NCBI RefSeq assembly: GCF_024169925.1
Contig: NZ_JALJXF010000001.1
Coordinates: forward strand, 1,742,001-1,806,000
Direction: 5' to 3'
DNA from: Methylorubrum extorquens
Lineage (GTDB): Bacteria; Pseudomonadota; Alphaproteobacteria; Rhizobiales; Beijerinckiaceae
Length of the DNA: 64,000 nucleotides
Position 1 is the first letter of the stretch. Each line of letters starts with the position of its first letter. The translations under genes and the position numbers were made by a program. Positions 48,352 to 57,952 of this stretch are shown here, one piece after another. A model generated the notes under the pieces. It was not told where the DNA came from. It ran no database searches and was given only the letters and a program-made list of their open reading frames with translations.

Positions 48352-50535
48352 ATGCCCTCGGACACCACCCCGGCCCTCGAACGCGACGCAGCCCCTCCCC
48401 GCCCCGGCGGAGAAGACGCTCCCGGCCTTCGCCCCAGCCTCCTCGACCCGCTCTTCGCGCCCGCCCGCGGCCTGCCCGGTGTCGGGCCGAAGATCGCGCC
48501 GCTCATCGAAAAGCTGCTCGGCTCCGAGGAACGGCCGGCTCGCGTCGCCGACCTGCTGTTCCACCTGCCGCAAAGCGGCGTCGCCCGGCCGCTCTGCGGC
48601 TCGATCCGCGATGCGCCGACGGGCGAGCCCGTCACGCTGGGCGTCACCGTGGTAGCGCACCGGCCGCCGATGCTCGGCAAGCGGGCCTTCCGCGTGTTGG
48701 TCGAAGACGGGACCGGCGACATCAGCCTCGTCTTCTTCGGCATGCCGCGGGGGCGCATCGAGAAGATGCTGCCGCTCGGGGCACACCGCTACGTCTCAGG
48801 GAGGATCGACCTGTGGGACGGCACCCGGCAGATGGTGCATCCCTCCCGCATCCTCGACCAGGAGGGGCTCGCCAGCCTGCCCGCCGTCGAGCCGATCTAC
48901 GGCGCGACCGAGGGGCTGACCTCGCGGGTCATCAGCAAAATCGTGCACGGCGCGCTCGACCGGTTGCCCGTGCTGCCCGAATGGCAGGACGCGTCCTACC
49001 TCGCCCGCAACCGCTTTCCCCCCTTCGCCGAGGCCCTGCGCATCGAGCACCGTCCGGAGGAGGCGCCCCCGCCCCCGGTCGAGGGGCAGGCCCCGCCCGC
49101 GAGCCCCGCGCGCAAGCGTCTCGCCTACGACGAATTGCTCGCCTCGCAGCTCGCGCTCGCCCTGGTGCGGGCCCGGCAGCGGCGCAAGCCCGGCCGGGTC
49201 AATGCCGGCGACGGGCATCTGAAAGCGCGCGTCGAGGCGGCGTTGCCCTTCGCGCTGACCGGCGCGCAGGCGCGGGCGGTCGAAGAAATCCGCGCCGACA
49301 TGGCCGCTGAGCGGCGGATGCTGCGCCTGCTCCAGGGCGATGTCGGCTCCGGCAAGACCGCCGTGGCATTGCTCGCCATGGCCTCGGCGGCGGAGGCCGG
49401 GCGGCAGGCCGCCCTGATGGCCCCGACCGAGATTCTGGCGCGCCAACACTACGAGCGCTTGGTGCCGCTGGCCGGTGCCATGCGCCTGCGGCTGCTGACC
49501 GGCCGCGACAAGGCCGCCGAGCGCCGGGCGACGCTGGCGGATCTGGCGGCTGGCGAGATCGACATCGTGGTCGGCACCCACGCCCTGTTCCAGGATGCGG
49601 TGGCGTTCCGCGATCTCGGCCTCGCGGTGGTGGACGAGCAGCACCGCTTCGGCGTGCACCAGCGCCTCGCGCTCGGCGCCAAGGGCGAGGCGGTGGACAT
49701 CCTCGTGATGACCGCCACCCCGATCCCACGCACCCTGGCGCTGACCTTCTTCGGCGACATGGACGTCTCGGTGCTCGACGAGAAGCCGGCCGGGCGCCAG
49801 CCGATCAAGACCATCACCGTGCCGGTGGAGCGCATCGACGAGGTGGTGGGCGGGCTGCACCGGGCGCTTCAGGGGGGCGACCGGGTCTACTGGATCTGCC
49901 CGCTGGTGGCGGAATCTGAATATGTCGATCTCGCCGCCGCCGCGGAGCGATTCGAGGATCTGCAGAAACATTTCGGCGACGCGGTCGGCCTGATCCACGG
50001 CAAGATGCCGGGGCCGGAGAAGGACGCGGCGATGGAAGCCTTCGCCGCCGGCCGCACCCGCGTGCTCGTCTCGACCACGGTGGTGGAGGTCGGCGTCGAT
50101 GTGCCGGAGGCCACCATCATGGTGATCGAGCATGCCGAACGCTTCGGATTGGCCCAGCTCCACCAGCTCCGCGGCCGGGTCGGGCGCGGCTCGAAGGCCT
50201 CCTCCTGCCTGCTGCTCTACCGCGGCCCCCTCGGGCAGGTGGCCAAAGCGCGGCTAGAGATGATGCGCTCGAGCGAGGACGGTTTTCGGATTGCCGAGGA
50301 AGACCTGCGCCTGCGTGGTGAGGGTGAGGTGCTCGGCACCCGCCAATCCGGCGCTGCCGCCTTCCGCCTCGCCCGGCTCGAGACCGACGGCGACCTGTTG
50401 GAGGCCGCCCGCGACGACGCCCGGCTGATCGTGGAGCGCGACCCGCGCCTCCAGAGCGAGCGCGGCCGGGCGCTCAGGGTGCTGCTCTACCTGTTCGAGC
50501 GCGAAGCGGCGATCCGGCTGATCGGTGCGGGGTGA
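48352..50535 (+). CDS. recG: ATP-dependent DNA helicase RecG
   Basis: A 727-residue branch-migration helicase that remodels stalled forks. The wedge OB-domain spans about 60-200 (LFAPARGLPGVGPKIAPLIEKLL; VTLGVTVVAHRPP). The helicase core has Walker A GDVGSGKTAVALLAM near 328, DEQHRFGVHQRLALG near 427, TATPIPRTLALTFFGDMDVSVLDEKP near 455 and LRGRVGRGSKASSCLLLY near 605. The start at 48352 gives a family-like length; longer in-frame extensions would cover the divergent sdhE promoter and sdhE itself. Confidence 0.95.
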   Translation: MPSDTTPALERDAAPPRPGGEDAPGLRPSLLDPLFAPARGLPGVGPKIAPLIEKLLGSEERPARVADLLFHLPQSGVARPLCGSIRDAPTGEPVTLGVTVVAHRPPMLGKRAFRVLVEDGTGDISLVFFGMPRGRIEKMLPLGAHRYVSGRIDLWDGTRQMVHPSRILDQEGLASLPAVEPIYGATEGLTSRVISKIVHGALDRLPVLPEWQDASYLARNRFPPFAEALRIEHRPEEAPPPPVEGQAPPASPARKRLAYDELLASQLALALVRARQRRKPGRVNAGDGHLKARVEAALPFALTGAQARAVEEIRADMAAERRMLRLLQGDVGSGKTAVALLAMASAAEAGRQAALMAPTEILARQHYERLVPLAGAMRLRLLTGRDKAAERRATLADLAAGEIDIVVGTHALFQDAVAFRDLGLAVVDEQHRFGVHQRLALGAKGEAVDILVMTATPIPRTLALTFFGDMDVSVLDEKPAGRQPIKTITVPVERIDEVVGGLHRALQGGDRVYWICPLVAESEYVDLAAAAERFEDLQKHFGDAVGLIHGKMPGPEKDAAMEAFAAGRTRVLVSTTVVEVGVDVPEATIMVIEHAERFGLAQLHQLRGRVGRGSKASSCLLLYRGPLGQVAKARLEMMRSSEDGFRIAEEDLRLRGEGEVLGTRQSGAAAFRLARLETDGDLLEAARDDARLIVERDPRLQSERGRALRVLLYLFEREAAIRLIGAG

Positions 50536-50890
50536 CCCCGCATCCGCGCCGTGGTCGAGGGTAACCCGCTTTCTCCATCCAGAGGGGGTCTTCGAACGCC
50601 GAATATGATCGCCCGTTCAGAAAACCGTTCAGAAACAGACGATCCTGAACGACCCATTCAGGAAGCCGCAGCCGCCACCTCGGACATTCCCGGCTGCGGC
50701 AACTCTGCGCGGGAAAAAGGCGTTTTCCGTTTCCAATCAGTCCCTTGCACAGCGCCGCTCGCGCTCGAAGCGAGCGTGCGGCGGGGCGGAAAAAGCGGAA
50801 TTACCTTGTATCTGCCCCAATTGCCGCTTAACTGAAGATGAACAAACGGCCTCGTAGACCGGGGTGCCACTGGAAAAAAGGAGGATCGCG
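50536..50890. other. intergenic interval
   Basis: About 355 bp between recG and the 108-aa gene. A 94-codon frame at 50551-50835 lacks domain content and was not called. The region near 50840 probably holds the downstream promoter. Confidence 0.4.
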
Positions 50891-51217
50891 ATGTCGATCG
50901 CACCGTTCCAACGCCTGCCGGGTTCCTCCGAGAATTGGGGAGCCGACACGCTTTCCGTCGAACCTTGGCTCATGCCGATCTCGGACCGCGCGACGCGCGA
51001 CGAGAACACGACGGACGCCCTGGTGAACGCCGTACGGCAATCCTCGCGCCGGCTCTGGATCGCGGCCAACGCGCTGTGTGCGGGCCTCGCCCTGCTGGTG
51101 ACGATTCAGATCGCCAGCGATTGGTCCTCGCCGGTCGCCCGCCCCGCGGCCACACATCAGGTGGCCGACGCGACCCCGCCGACGCTGCCGGTCGAAAAGG
51201 CGTCGCTTCAGCACTGA
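50891..51217 (+). CDS. small single-pass membrane protein (108 aa), unknown
   Basis: The first half is soluble (MSIAPFQRLPGSSENWGADTLSVEPWL), followed by one membrane helix near 56-76 (LWIAANALCAGLALLVTIQIA) and a Pro/Ala-rich outer tail. AAGGAGGATCGCG precedes the ATG, a very good ribosome site. Not recognised; it converges on the DUF502 gene. Confidence 0.6.
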   Translation: MSIAPFQRLPGSSENWGADTLSVEPWLMPISDRATRDENTTDALVNAVRQSSRRLWIAANALCAGLALLVTIQIASDWSSPVARPAATHQVADATPPTLPVEKASLQH

Positions 51218-51237
51218 GACTCGGGTCTCGGAACGCT

Positions 51238-52041
51238 CTACAGATCCTGGCGCGCCGGTTCACGGCGCGCCTTTTCCGTTTCTGAGGCCTCACCTTCCTG
51301 CATCTGCGCTTGCCGCAAGGAAGCGGCCATGGCCTGAAGGCCCGCCCGCGGATCCTCCGGCTGGATCACGCCCGCCGACATCACGAGCTTGGCCGCGTCG
51401 TCCACGCTGATGCCGACCTCGACGATGTCCGAGCGCGGCAGGTAGAAGAAGAACCCCGTGGTCGGGTTCGGCGCGCAGGGCAGGAACACGCCGACGTAAT
51501 CCTTGGCCTCGCCCCCCTCCTTCGCATGGAGCGCACCCTGCACCTCATTGGCCGCGGGCGCGGAGAGGAACACCACCGACCACGTCCCCTTTACCGGAAA
51601 CTCGACGAGTCCGACGGTGCGGAACGAGGTGCCGTTGGCCGAGAACAGCGTCTCGAAGATCTGGCGCAGGCCGCGGTAGAGCCCGGAGATGACGGGCGTG
51701 CGGGCGAGCAGCACCTCGCCGAACTCGACCACCGAGCGCCCGACGAGGTTGGCGGTGAGAAAGCCCAGCAGCGTCACCGCGACGAAGGCGATGACGAGGC
51801 CGATTCCGGGGATCGAGAAGGGCAGGTAGTGGTCCGGTAGGTAGCTGACCGGCACCAGCGGCTTCACCCATCCGTCGATGAGGGCGATGAACCACCACGT
51901 GATGTAGATCGTGATCGCGAGCGGGCCCGCGACGATCACGCCGGTGAGGAAGTAGGTCCGCAGCCGGCCCCGGGCGCTGACGCGCGTCTTGGACGAAGCG
52001 GGTTCCGGGGCATCCGGAATCGGCGAGAGGGTCGGCGCCAC
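51238..52041 (-). CDS. DUF502 family membrane protein
   Basis: A 267-residue protein with two N-terminal membrane helices ([59 protein letters not shown]). The DUF502 core follows ([68 protein letters not shown]). Function unknown; homologues are widespread, including in plants. The start is GTG with GAGGTG 8 bases upstream. The acidic/basic tail (about 240-267) is probably disordered. Confidence 0.87.
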   Translation of the reverse strand: MAPTLSPIPDAPEPASSKTRVSARGRLRTYFLTGVIVAGPLAITIYITWWFIALIDGWVKPLVPVSYLPDHYLPFSIPGIGLVIAFVAVTLLGFLTANLVGRSVVEFGEVLLARTPVISGLYRGLRQIFETLFSANGTSFRTVGLVEFPVKGTWSVVFLSAPAANEVQGALHAKEGGEAKDYVGVFLPCAPNPTTGFFFYLPRSDIVEVGISVDDAAKLVMSAGVIQPEDPRAGLQAMAASLRQAQMQEGEASETEKARREPARQDL

Positions 52042-52276
52042 GCATGCACCTCAAGAGACGGACGAGCGGACGGACGGATCCATCCCGGCCTCCGGCTCTC
52101 CGGGGCAGAGACGTAGCGGCTGCGCATCGGCGGCTCAAGAGCGACCGGTGCCGGAGAGCGGCCAGGGCCCGGATTTGAGTGGTGCGCGAGGCAACTTGAT
52201 CGGGGCTCGCGAAATCTTACCTCGAGGCGGCCCGGTGTGGCCAAGGTTCAGCGACAGGTTCCAGGGAGAAGACGCG

Positions 52277-52711
52277 ATGCACGTCACCATCGAACAGGCG
52301 GAAAAGGCGATTCAAGCGGCCCGCGCCAAGGCGGTCGAGCTCGGTACCCAGATGTGCATCGCGATCGTCGATTCCGGCGGCAACCTCAAAGCCTTCCACC
52401 GCATGGACGGCGCCTGGGTCGGCTCCATCGACATCGCGCAGAAGAAGGCCAAGACCTCCGTCTTCTTCGGCATGAAGACCGGCCAGATCGGCGCCCTGTC
52501 GCAGCCCGGCGGCTCGCTCTACGGCATCGAACACTCGAACCAGGGCCTCATCACCTTCCCCGGCGGTATCCCGATCGTCGATGCGGACGGCGAGATGTCG
52601 GGCGCGATCGGCGTCAGCGGCTCGTCGGTGGAGAACGATGACGCGGTGGCGCTCGCCGGCGCCAGCGCGATCGGCGATACCGAGTTGCCCGACCACCCCT
52701 GGCGCACCTGA
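52277..52711 (+). CDS. GlcG/HbpS family haem-binding-like protein
   Basis: A 144-residue GlcG/HbpS fold protein. The signature runs [61 protein letters not shown], followed by [22 protein letters not shown]. HbpS members bind haem, while GlcG accompanies glycolate oxidase; here there is no glc operon next to it. No signal peptide is seen, so it is predicted cytoplasmic. The start at 52277 follows CAGGGAGAAG. Confidence 0.87.
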   Translation: MHVTIEQAEKAIQAARAKAVELGTQMCIAIVDSGGNLKAFHRMDGAWVGSIDIAQKKAKTSVFFGMKTGQIGALSQPGGSLYGIEHSNQGLITFPGGIPIVDADGEMSGAIGVSGSSVENDDAVALAGASAIGDTELPDHPWRT

Positions 52712-52760
52712 TTTTTTGGCAGGCGCATCGGTCCGGAGGCCGGATCGATGCGCCGACCGC

Positions 52761-54587
52761 TCACTCCACGGTGACGGACTTCGCCAGGTTGCGCGGTTGG
52801 TCGACGTCTTTCCCCATGAAGACGGCGGTATGATAGGCGATGAGCTGGATCGGCACCGCGTAGACGATCGGCGCGATCACCGGGTCCACGTCCGGCATGG
52901 TCAGCGTCGCCAGCGTGTCGAGCCCGGCGGCGGCCGCGCCCTTGGCATCGCCGACGAGGATGATCTTGCCCCCGCGGGCGGCGACCTCCTGCATGTTCGA
53001 GACGGTCTTCTCGAAGATCGCGTCGTGGGGGGCGATCACGATCACCGGCACGCTCTCGTCGATCAACGCGATCGGCCCGTGCTTGAGTTCGCCGGCCGCA
53101 TACCCTTCCGCGTGGATGTAGCTGATTTCCTTCAGCTTCAGGGCCCCTTCGAGCGCCATCGGGTAGCTCGTGCCGCGGCCGAGATAGAGCACGTCGCGCG
53201 CCTTGGCGATCTCGCGGGCGAGAACCTCGACCTCGGCCTCCATCGTGACCGCCTCGGCCATCAGGCCGGGGGCGGTGATGAGCGCATCGACGACGGCGCG
53301 CTCGCGCTCCGCGCTCAGGGTACCGCGGGCGCGCCCGGCCGCCAGCGCGAGGCAGAGCAGAACCGTGAGCTGGCAGGAGAAGGCCTTGGTCGAGGCGACT
53401 CCGATCTCGGGCCCGGCGAAGGTCGGCATCACCGCCGAGGATTCCCGGGCGATGGTCGAGGTCGGCACGTTGACCACCGCCAGCGTGTGCTGCCCCTGCG
53501 CCTTGGCGTAGCGCAGCGAGGCAAGCGTGTCGGCGGTCTCGCCCGATTGCGAGATGACGAGCGTCAGCCCGTCCCGCTCCAGCGGCGGCTCGCGGTAGCG
53601 GGTCTCGGAGGCGACGTCGATCTCGACCGGCAGACGCGCCAGGGTCTCGAACCAGTACTTGGCGACCAAACCTGCATAGTAGGCGGTGCCGCAGGCGGTG
53701 ATCGAGAGGCGCGAAAGCCGGGCGAAGTCGAAGGGCAGCTCTTCCTGCAGGACGACCTGACCGCGCGCCATGTCGATGTAGTGGGCCAGCGTGCGCCCGA
53801 CGACCTCGGGCTGCTCGTGGATCTCCTTGGCCATGAAGTGGCGGTGGTTGCCCTTGTCGACGAGATAGGCCTGGGTCGCGATTCTTTGGCGCGGCCGGTT
53901 CACCGTCGCGCCGGCAAGATCCCGGATCTCGGCGCCGTCGCGGGTCAGGATCGCCCAGTCGCCCTCTTCGAGATAGGTGATCTGGTCGGTGAAGGGCGCG
54001 AGCGCGAGCGCATCCGAGCCGAGATAGGTCTCGCCCTGCCCGAAGCCGATGGCGAGCGGCGCACCGTGGCGGGCGCCGATCAGGAAGCCGTCCTCGCCCG
54101 AAAACAGGAAGGCCAGGGCGAAGGCGCCGTGCAGACGCGGCAGCGCCGCCTCGACGGCCGCCACGGGCCCGAGCCCCTGCCCCATCAGATGGCTGACAAG
54201 CTGCGCCACGACCTCGGTGTCGGTCTCGCTCTCGAAGCGCGCGCCCGCGGCCACGAGCTCGGCCTTCAACTCACGGAAATTCTCGATGATGCCGTTATGG
54301 ACCACCGCCAGCCGCTCGGTGGCGTGCGGGTGGGCGTTAGTCTCGTTGGGGCGTCCGTGCGTGGCCCAGCGGGTGTGGCCGATGCCGATCGCGCCCGGAA
54401 GCGGCGCCTGGACCAGCTTGAGCTGCAGGTTCGAGAGCTTTCCAGAAGCCCGGCGGCGGTCGAGCCGGCCGTGTTCCAGGGTGGCGACGCCGGCCGAATC
54501 GTAGCCGCGATATTCGAGCCGCCGCAGCGCCTCGACCAACGCGTCCGCGACCGATTCACGCCCGACGATGCCGACGATTCCGCACAT
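52761..54587 (-). CDS. glmS: glutamine-fructose-6-phosphate aminotransferase (isomerizing)
   Basis: A 608-residue enzyme making glucosamine-6-phosphate, the first step to UDP-GlcNAc. The N-terminal Cys2 nucleophile (MCGIVGIVG) heads the glutaminase domain (1-~220; TRWATHGRPNETNAHPH). Two SIS isomerase domains follow (SRLSITACGTAYYAGLVAKYWFE near 290; KDVLYLGRGTSYPMALEGALKLKEISYIHAEGYAAGELKHGPIAL near 460-500). The C-terminus KSVTVE is the conserved closing tail. It lies downstream of glmU on the same strand with a 176-bp spacer that carries a hairpin. Confidence 0.96.
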   Translation of the reverse strand: MCGIVGIVGRESVADALVEALRRLEYRGYDSAGVATLEHGRLDRRRASGKLSNLQLKLVQAPLPGAIGIGHTRWATHGRPNETNAHPHATERLAVVHNGIIENFRELKAELVAAGARFESETDTEVVAQLVSHLMGQGLGPVAAVEAALPRLHGAFALAFLFSGEDGFLIGARHGAPLAIGFGQGETYLGSDALALAPFTDQITYLEEGDWAILTRDGAEIRDLAGATVNRPRQRIATQAYLVDKGNHRHFMAKEIHEQPEVVGRTLAHYIDMARGQVVLQEELPFDFARLSRLSITACGTAYYAGLVAKYWFETLARLPVEIDVASETRYREPPLERDGLTLVISQSGETADTLASLRYAKAQGQHTLAVVNVPTSTIARESSAVMPTFAGPEIGVASTKAFSCQLTVLLCLALAAGRARGTLSAERERAVVDALITAPGLMAEAVTMEAEVEVLAREIAKARDVLYLGRGTSYPMALEGALKLKEISYIHAEGYAAGELKHGPIALIDESVPVIVIAPHDAIFEKTVSNMQEVAARGGKIILVGDAKGAAAAGLDTLATLTMPDVDPVIAPIVYAVPIQLIAYHTAVFMGKDVDQPRNLAKSVTVE

Positions 54588-54653
54588 GGCCGATCCTGAA
54601 GCCGTTGGTCAGAGGCGCCGTTCCAGCCCGTGATGGGATGTCCGCCCGAGGCG

Positions 54654-54680
54654 GGGCTTCCTGTGGTGCAAGGGAAGCCC
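54654..54680. promoter_or_regulatory. hairpin in the glmU-glmS spacer
   Basis: GGGCTTCC / GGAAGCCC, 8-bp arms and an 11-nt loop, in the 176-bp gap upstream of glmS. There is no T-run. It could be a processing or stability element; there is no similarity to the glmS ribozyme that I can see. Confidence 0.3.
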
Positions 54681-54763
54681 GACCTTGGGCGTGGCGCGGA
54701 TGGAAGGGCTTGTACGGAGCGCGGCGCGAGAAGGCCAGCGCCCGCCGCCCCGTGACTTTCCGC

Positions 54764-56149
54764 TCAGTCCTTCTTCGCCTCGCGGGCAGCCTTGGCAGCC
54801 TTCAGAGTCTGGCGCAGGGTCTTGGCTGCCCCCTCGCGGGTGATCTGCCGCCCCCGCGCGACGGCGAGTGCGTCCGCCGGCACGTCGCGGGTGACGACCG
54901 AGCCGGCCCCGACCAGCGCGCCCGCGCCGACGCTGACCGGCGCCACCAGCGCCGAGTTCGAGCCGATGAAGGCGCCCTCGCCGATGAGCGTGCGGTGCTT
55001 CGACACACCGTCGTAATTGCAGGTAATGGTGCCCGCGCCGATATTGGCGCCCGCTCCGACCTCGGCGTCCCCGAGATAGGTCAGGTGCGAGGCCTTGGCG
55101 CCCGCGTGGAGGGTCGCGTTCTTGATCTCGACGAAGTTGCCGAGATGGACGCCCGCTTCCAGCACCGCACCACCGCGCAGGCGCACATGCGGGCCGATAT
55201 CGGCGCCCTCCATCAGCCGGGCGTCGTGAAGGTGCGAGAAGGCGCGGATGGTGCAGCCGTCGCCGACGACGACGCCGGGGCCGAACACGCAATGCGGCTC
55301 GACGACGACGTCGCGGCCGAGGATCGTATCGACGCTGAGAAACACCGTCTCGGGCGCGATCAGCGTCGCCCCACCGAGTTGGGCCGCCCGGCGCAGGCGT
55401 GCCTGGATCGTCGCCTCCGCTTGGCTGAGCTGCACCCGGTCGTTGACGCCCTGCGCCTCCGCCTCGGCCACGGGGACCACGGCGACGGAGTGACCGTGGG
55501 CAGCGGCGAGCGCCACCGCGTCGGTGAGGTAGTATTCGCGGTTGGCGTTGTCGTTGCCGATCCGCTCCAAGAGGCCGAGGGCGTGGGGACCGGACAGCGC
55601 CATCAGCCCGGCATTCGACAGGTTGACCCGCCGCTCGTCCTGCGTGGCATCCTTCTCCTCACGGATCGCCAGGACGCGGCCTCCTTCCGTCAGTACGCGC
55701 CCGTAGCCGGTGGGGTCGGCGGCCTCGAAGGCGAGCACCGCCACCGCCGCGCCCTCGCGCAAGGGCGCGCGCAGGCGGGCATAGGTTTCGGCCGTGACGA
55801 GGGGCGTGTCGCCGAAGGCCACGATCACGTCCTGCCCGCCCTCCAGGGCGGCGCGGGCGGCGAGCACCGCGTGCGCGGTGCCGAGCCGCTCGGCCTGCGG
55901 ATGGATGCCGGCACCGGGCGCCAGCCGCTCGATCTCGCGGACGACGTCCTCGCGGCCCGGCTCGACCACCACGGCGAGGCGGGAGGCTCCTGCCTCTTGC
56001 ACCGCGGCGAGCACGTGGCCGAGCATCGAGCGGTTGGCCAAGGCGTGCAGGACCTTGGGCCGGTCGGAGCGCATCCGCGTGCCCTTGCCGGCTGCCAGCA
56101 CGATCGCGGTGAAGCCGCTCTCCGCCCCGTGGTTCGCGCCTGCCGTCAT
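54764..56149 (-). CDS. glmU: bifunctional UDP-N-acetylglucosamine pyrophosphorylase / glucosamine-1-phosphate N-acetyltransferase
   Basis: A 461-residue enzyme. The N-terminal uridyltransferase (1-~235) has AAGKGTRMRSDRPKVLHALA near 16, AFGDTPLVT near 110 and NREYYLTDAVALAA near 175. The C-terminal left-handed beta-helix (about 255-440) is built from hexapeptide repeats and contains the acetyltransferase loop region (NFVEIKNATLHAGAKASHLTYLGDAEVG; GTITCNYDGVSKHRT; GSNSALVAPVSVG). It catalyses the last two steps to UDP-GlcNAc. It is paired with glmS. Confidence 0.96.
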   Translation of the reverse strand: MTAGANHGAESGFTAIVLAAGKGTRMRSDRPKVLHALANRSMLGHVLAAVQEAGASRLAVVVEPGREDVVREIERLAPGAGIHPQAERLGTAHAVLAARAALEGGQDVIVAFGDTPLVTAETYARLRAPLREGAAVAVLAFEAADPTGYGRVLTEGGRVLAIREEKDATQDERRVNLSNAGLMALSGPHALGLLERIGNDNANREYYLTDAVALAAAHGHSVAVVPVAEAEAQGVNDRVQLSQAEATIQARLRRAAQLGGATLIAPETVFLSVDTILGRDVVVEPHCVFGPGVVVGDGCTIRAFSHLHDARLMEGADIGPHVRLRGGAVLEAGVHLGNFVEIKNATLHAGAKASHLTYLGDAEVGAGANIGAGTITCNYDGVSKHRTLIGEGAFIGSNSALVAPVSVGAGALVGAGSVVTRDVPADALAVARGRQITREGAAKTLRQTLKAAKAAREAKKD

Positions 56150-56337
56150 CGAAATCCGCTCTCTGCCGTCTGGGAAGGCTTCACGAGACGCCCGGCCACC
56201 GGCCGCGACGGCGCAGCGGGGCGACGTGAAGACACTGAATCGAGGGCCCGTTTAGCCGATCGGACGGCGTGCGCGAAGAGCGTGCGGAACGGCGCCGCTC
56301 CAGCGGCGCGAGGACGAGGCCGCGACCGGAGAGGTAC

Positions 56338-56517
56338 TCACCACGGCAGGCAGCGGATCTGAAGCAGATCCTCCGCGCTCATCCGGATGCCAAACGCCAG
56401 AAGGCGCCAAGCCGGTATCGTCGCGAGGCCGAGGCCCGCGGCGAGGACGAGCCAGGGCCAAGCCCTCCGTAGGGGCTTCGTTTCCCTCCGCAGGCCGCCC
56501 TCTCCCGCCCGCCTCAT
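56338..56517 (-). CDS. small membrane protein coupled to the DUF2243 gene (59 aa)
   Basis: MRRAGEGGLRRETKPLRRAW, then one hydrophobic helix (PWLVLAAGLGLATIPAWRLLAFGI) and a short tail MSAEDLLQIRCLPW. The ATG overlaps the DUF2243 stop by 4 nt (ATGA), strong evidence for translation. It follows the positive-inside pattern: basic cytoplasmic N-terminus, outer C-terminus. Not recognised; probably a partner of the DUF2243 protein. Confidence 0.6.
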   Translation of the reverse strand: MRRAGEGGLRRETKPLRRAWPWLVLAAGLGLATIPAWRLLAFGIRMSAEDLLQIRCLPW

Positions 56518-57041
56518 CGCCGCAGCGCGGCGGGAGCCGCCCCGGTCGGCCGGCGCCCCGTCCGCAGCAGACAGACGCCGCACAGCAGCATGGCGAGGCC
56601 CCAGGCGAGGAAGCCGAGATCCCAGGCCAGCCAGTGCGACCGGTCCACCCGCTCGTTGACGTGGTGCACGCCGAGCCACTGGTGATCGATCAGTCCTTCG
56701 ACGAAGTTGAACAGCCCCCAGCCGACGAGAAGGCTGCCGGCCAGCGCCCGGTTCGACCAGCGCAGATGCCGTCCCCGCGCCCGGCGCCACAGGATGAACA
56801 ACCCGACCACGACGAAGACGTAGGTGGCGCTGTGGAAAATCCCGTCCCACAGTGTGTTGAGTTCGAGGTTGTCGATCGAGGTGATCGGGTACCAAGAGCT
56901 GAGCATATGGTGCCATTGCAGCACCTGATGCAGCACGATTCCATCGAAGAAGCCGCCGAGGCCGAGCCCGAACAGCACGCCTGCTGCGACCGGGAAGTCG
57001 GCCCCCTCCGTCGGTGCGGGAGCGCTCACTTGATCGGGCAT
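56514..57041 (-). CDS. DUF2243 domain-containing membrane protein
   Basis: A 175-residue protein with four to five membrane helices and the DUF2243 signature GGFFDGIVLHQVLQWHHMLSSWYP...LNTLWDGIFHSATYVFVVVGLF, then GWGLFNFVEGLIDHQWLGVHHVNE. Several His residues within helices (GIVLHQ, WHHM, IFHSA, IDHQWLGVHHV) could bind metal or haem, an inference from position only. The start is ATG at 57041; a GTG at 57056 overlaps the upstream MBL stop by 4 nt. It is the middle gene of an MBL-DUF2243-59aa operon. Confidence 0.85.
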   Translation of the reverse strand: MPDQVSAPAPTEGADFPVAAGVLFGLGLGGFFDGIVLHQVLQWHHMLSSWYPITSIDNLELNTLWDGIFHSATYVFVVVGLFILWRRARGRHLRWSNRALAGSLLVGWGLFNFVEGLIDHQWLGVHHVNERVDRSHWLAWDLGFLAWGLAMLLCGVCLLRTGRRPTGAAPAALRR

Positions 57042-57052
57042 CGACGCCGACC

Positions 57053-57952
57053 TCACGGCGAGCGGTAGGCGGAGCCATCCTCGGCCCGCGCCGGGGTCTC
57101 GACGTAGCGGCCCTGATCCGGCACGGCGACGCGTTCGAAATCTTGCGCCAGCGCATCGAGGCCGCGGCGCAGCTCCGGCCCGTGGAGGGCGCGTCCGTGG
57201 CCGGTTACCACACGTTCGGGCTTAAGGGCGGCAAGGCTGCGCACGGAGGCGCCCGCGGCCGGCCAATCGAGGGTCAGATACATCGGCGGGCCGTGCACCT
57301 CCGGCGCCTGTGTGATCACGGCATAGGCCGATTCCTGGGCGGTGGTGACGAAGGCATCGCCCGCGATCAGGCTGCCGTCGGCCTCGCGCCAGAACGAGAC
57401 GTGACCCGGCGCGTGGCCCGGCGTATGGAGCCAGCGCCAGCCCGGCATCGGCGGCACGCTGCCGTTGGCGGGCAGAACTTGCAGGCGCGACGACACATCC
57501 ACGGGCTTGGTGGGGTAGAGCGGCGCGATGCGCACCATCAGGCCTCCACCGACGCTCGGATCCGGCGTCGGGTAGGCGGCGCTGCCGTCGAGAAAGGGGC
57601 GTTCGAGCCCATGGGCGTAGACCGGTGCGTCCCACTCCTCCGCCAGATCCTCCAGCACGCCGACATGGTCGAAATGGCCGTGGGTCAGCACGATGGCCGC
57701 CGGGCGCGCACCCTCGCCGAAGCGGGCGGCGGCGGCGCTGCGGATCGCGGCCTTCGATCCCGGAATGCCGGCATCGACGAGGACCCAGTTGCGGTCACCC
57801 GCGCCGGAGAAACCGACGAACACGACGTTGGCCAGCACGAGGCGGCGATAGGCGAGATCGGGCGCGATCTCGTGGGTGCCGTCGTCGCGCTCGGCATCGG
57901 CCCGCGGATCGTCGGCACGGGCCTCGCGGCTGATCGGGATCTGCTGCGCCAT
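57053..57952 (-). CDS. MBL-fold metallo-hydrolase
   Basis: A 299-residue metallo-beta-lactamase superfamily protein with the Zn motif LTHGHFDHVGVL near 92, a second His in TPGHAPGHVSFW near 175, metal Asp in IAGDAFV near 195 and GHGRALHG near 250. The N-terminal ~30 residues are polar. It is most like the glyoxalase II/quorum-quenching style subgroup, but the substrate is unknown. It heads the operon with DUF2243. Confidence 0.85.
   Translation of the reverse strand: MAQQIPISREARADDPRADAERDDGTHEIAPDLAYRRLVLANVVFVGFSGAGDRNWVLVDAGIPGSKAAIRSAAAARFGEGARPAAIVLTHGHFDHVGVLEDLAEEWDAPVYAHGLERPFLDGSAAYPTPDPSVGGGLMVRIAPLYPTKPVDVSSRLQVLPANGSVPPMPGWRWLHTPGHAPGHVSFWREADGSLIAGDAFVTTAQESAYAVITQAPEVHGPPMYLTLDWPAAGASVRSLAALKPERVVTGHGRALHGPELRRGLDALAQDFERVAVPDQGRYVETPARAEDGSAYRSP

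Noticed and set aside
50551..50835. 94-codon plus-strand frame after recG
   Set aside because: Low-complexity composition and no ribosome site; a minus-strand frame overlaps it equally well.
54588..54763. glmS ribozyme
   Set aside because: The hairpin lacks any recognisable glmS ribozyme core, which is known mainly from Gram-positive bacteria.
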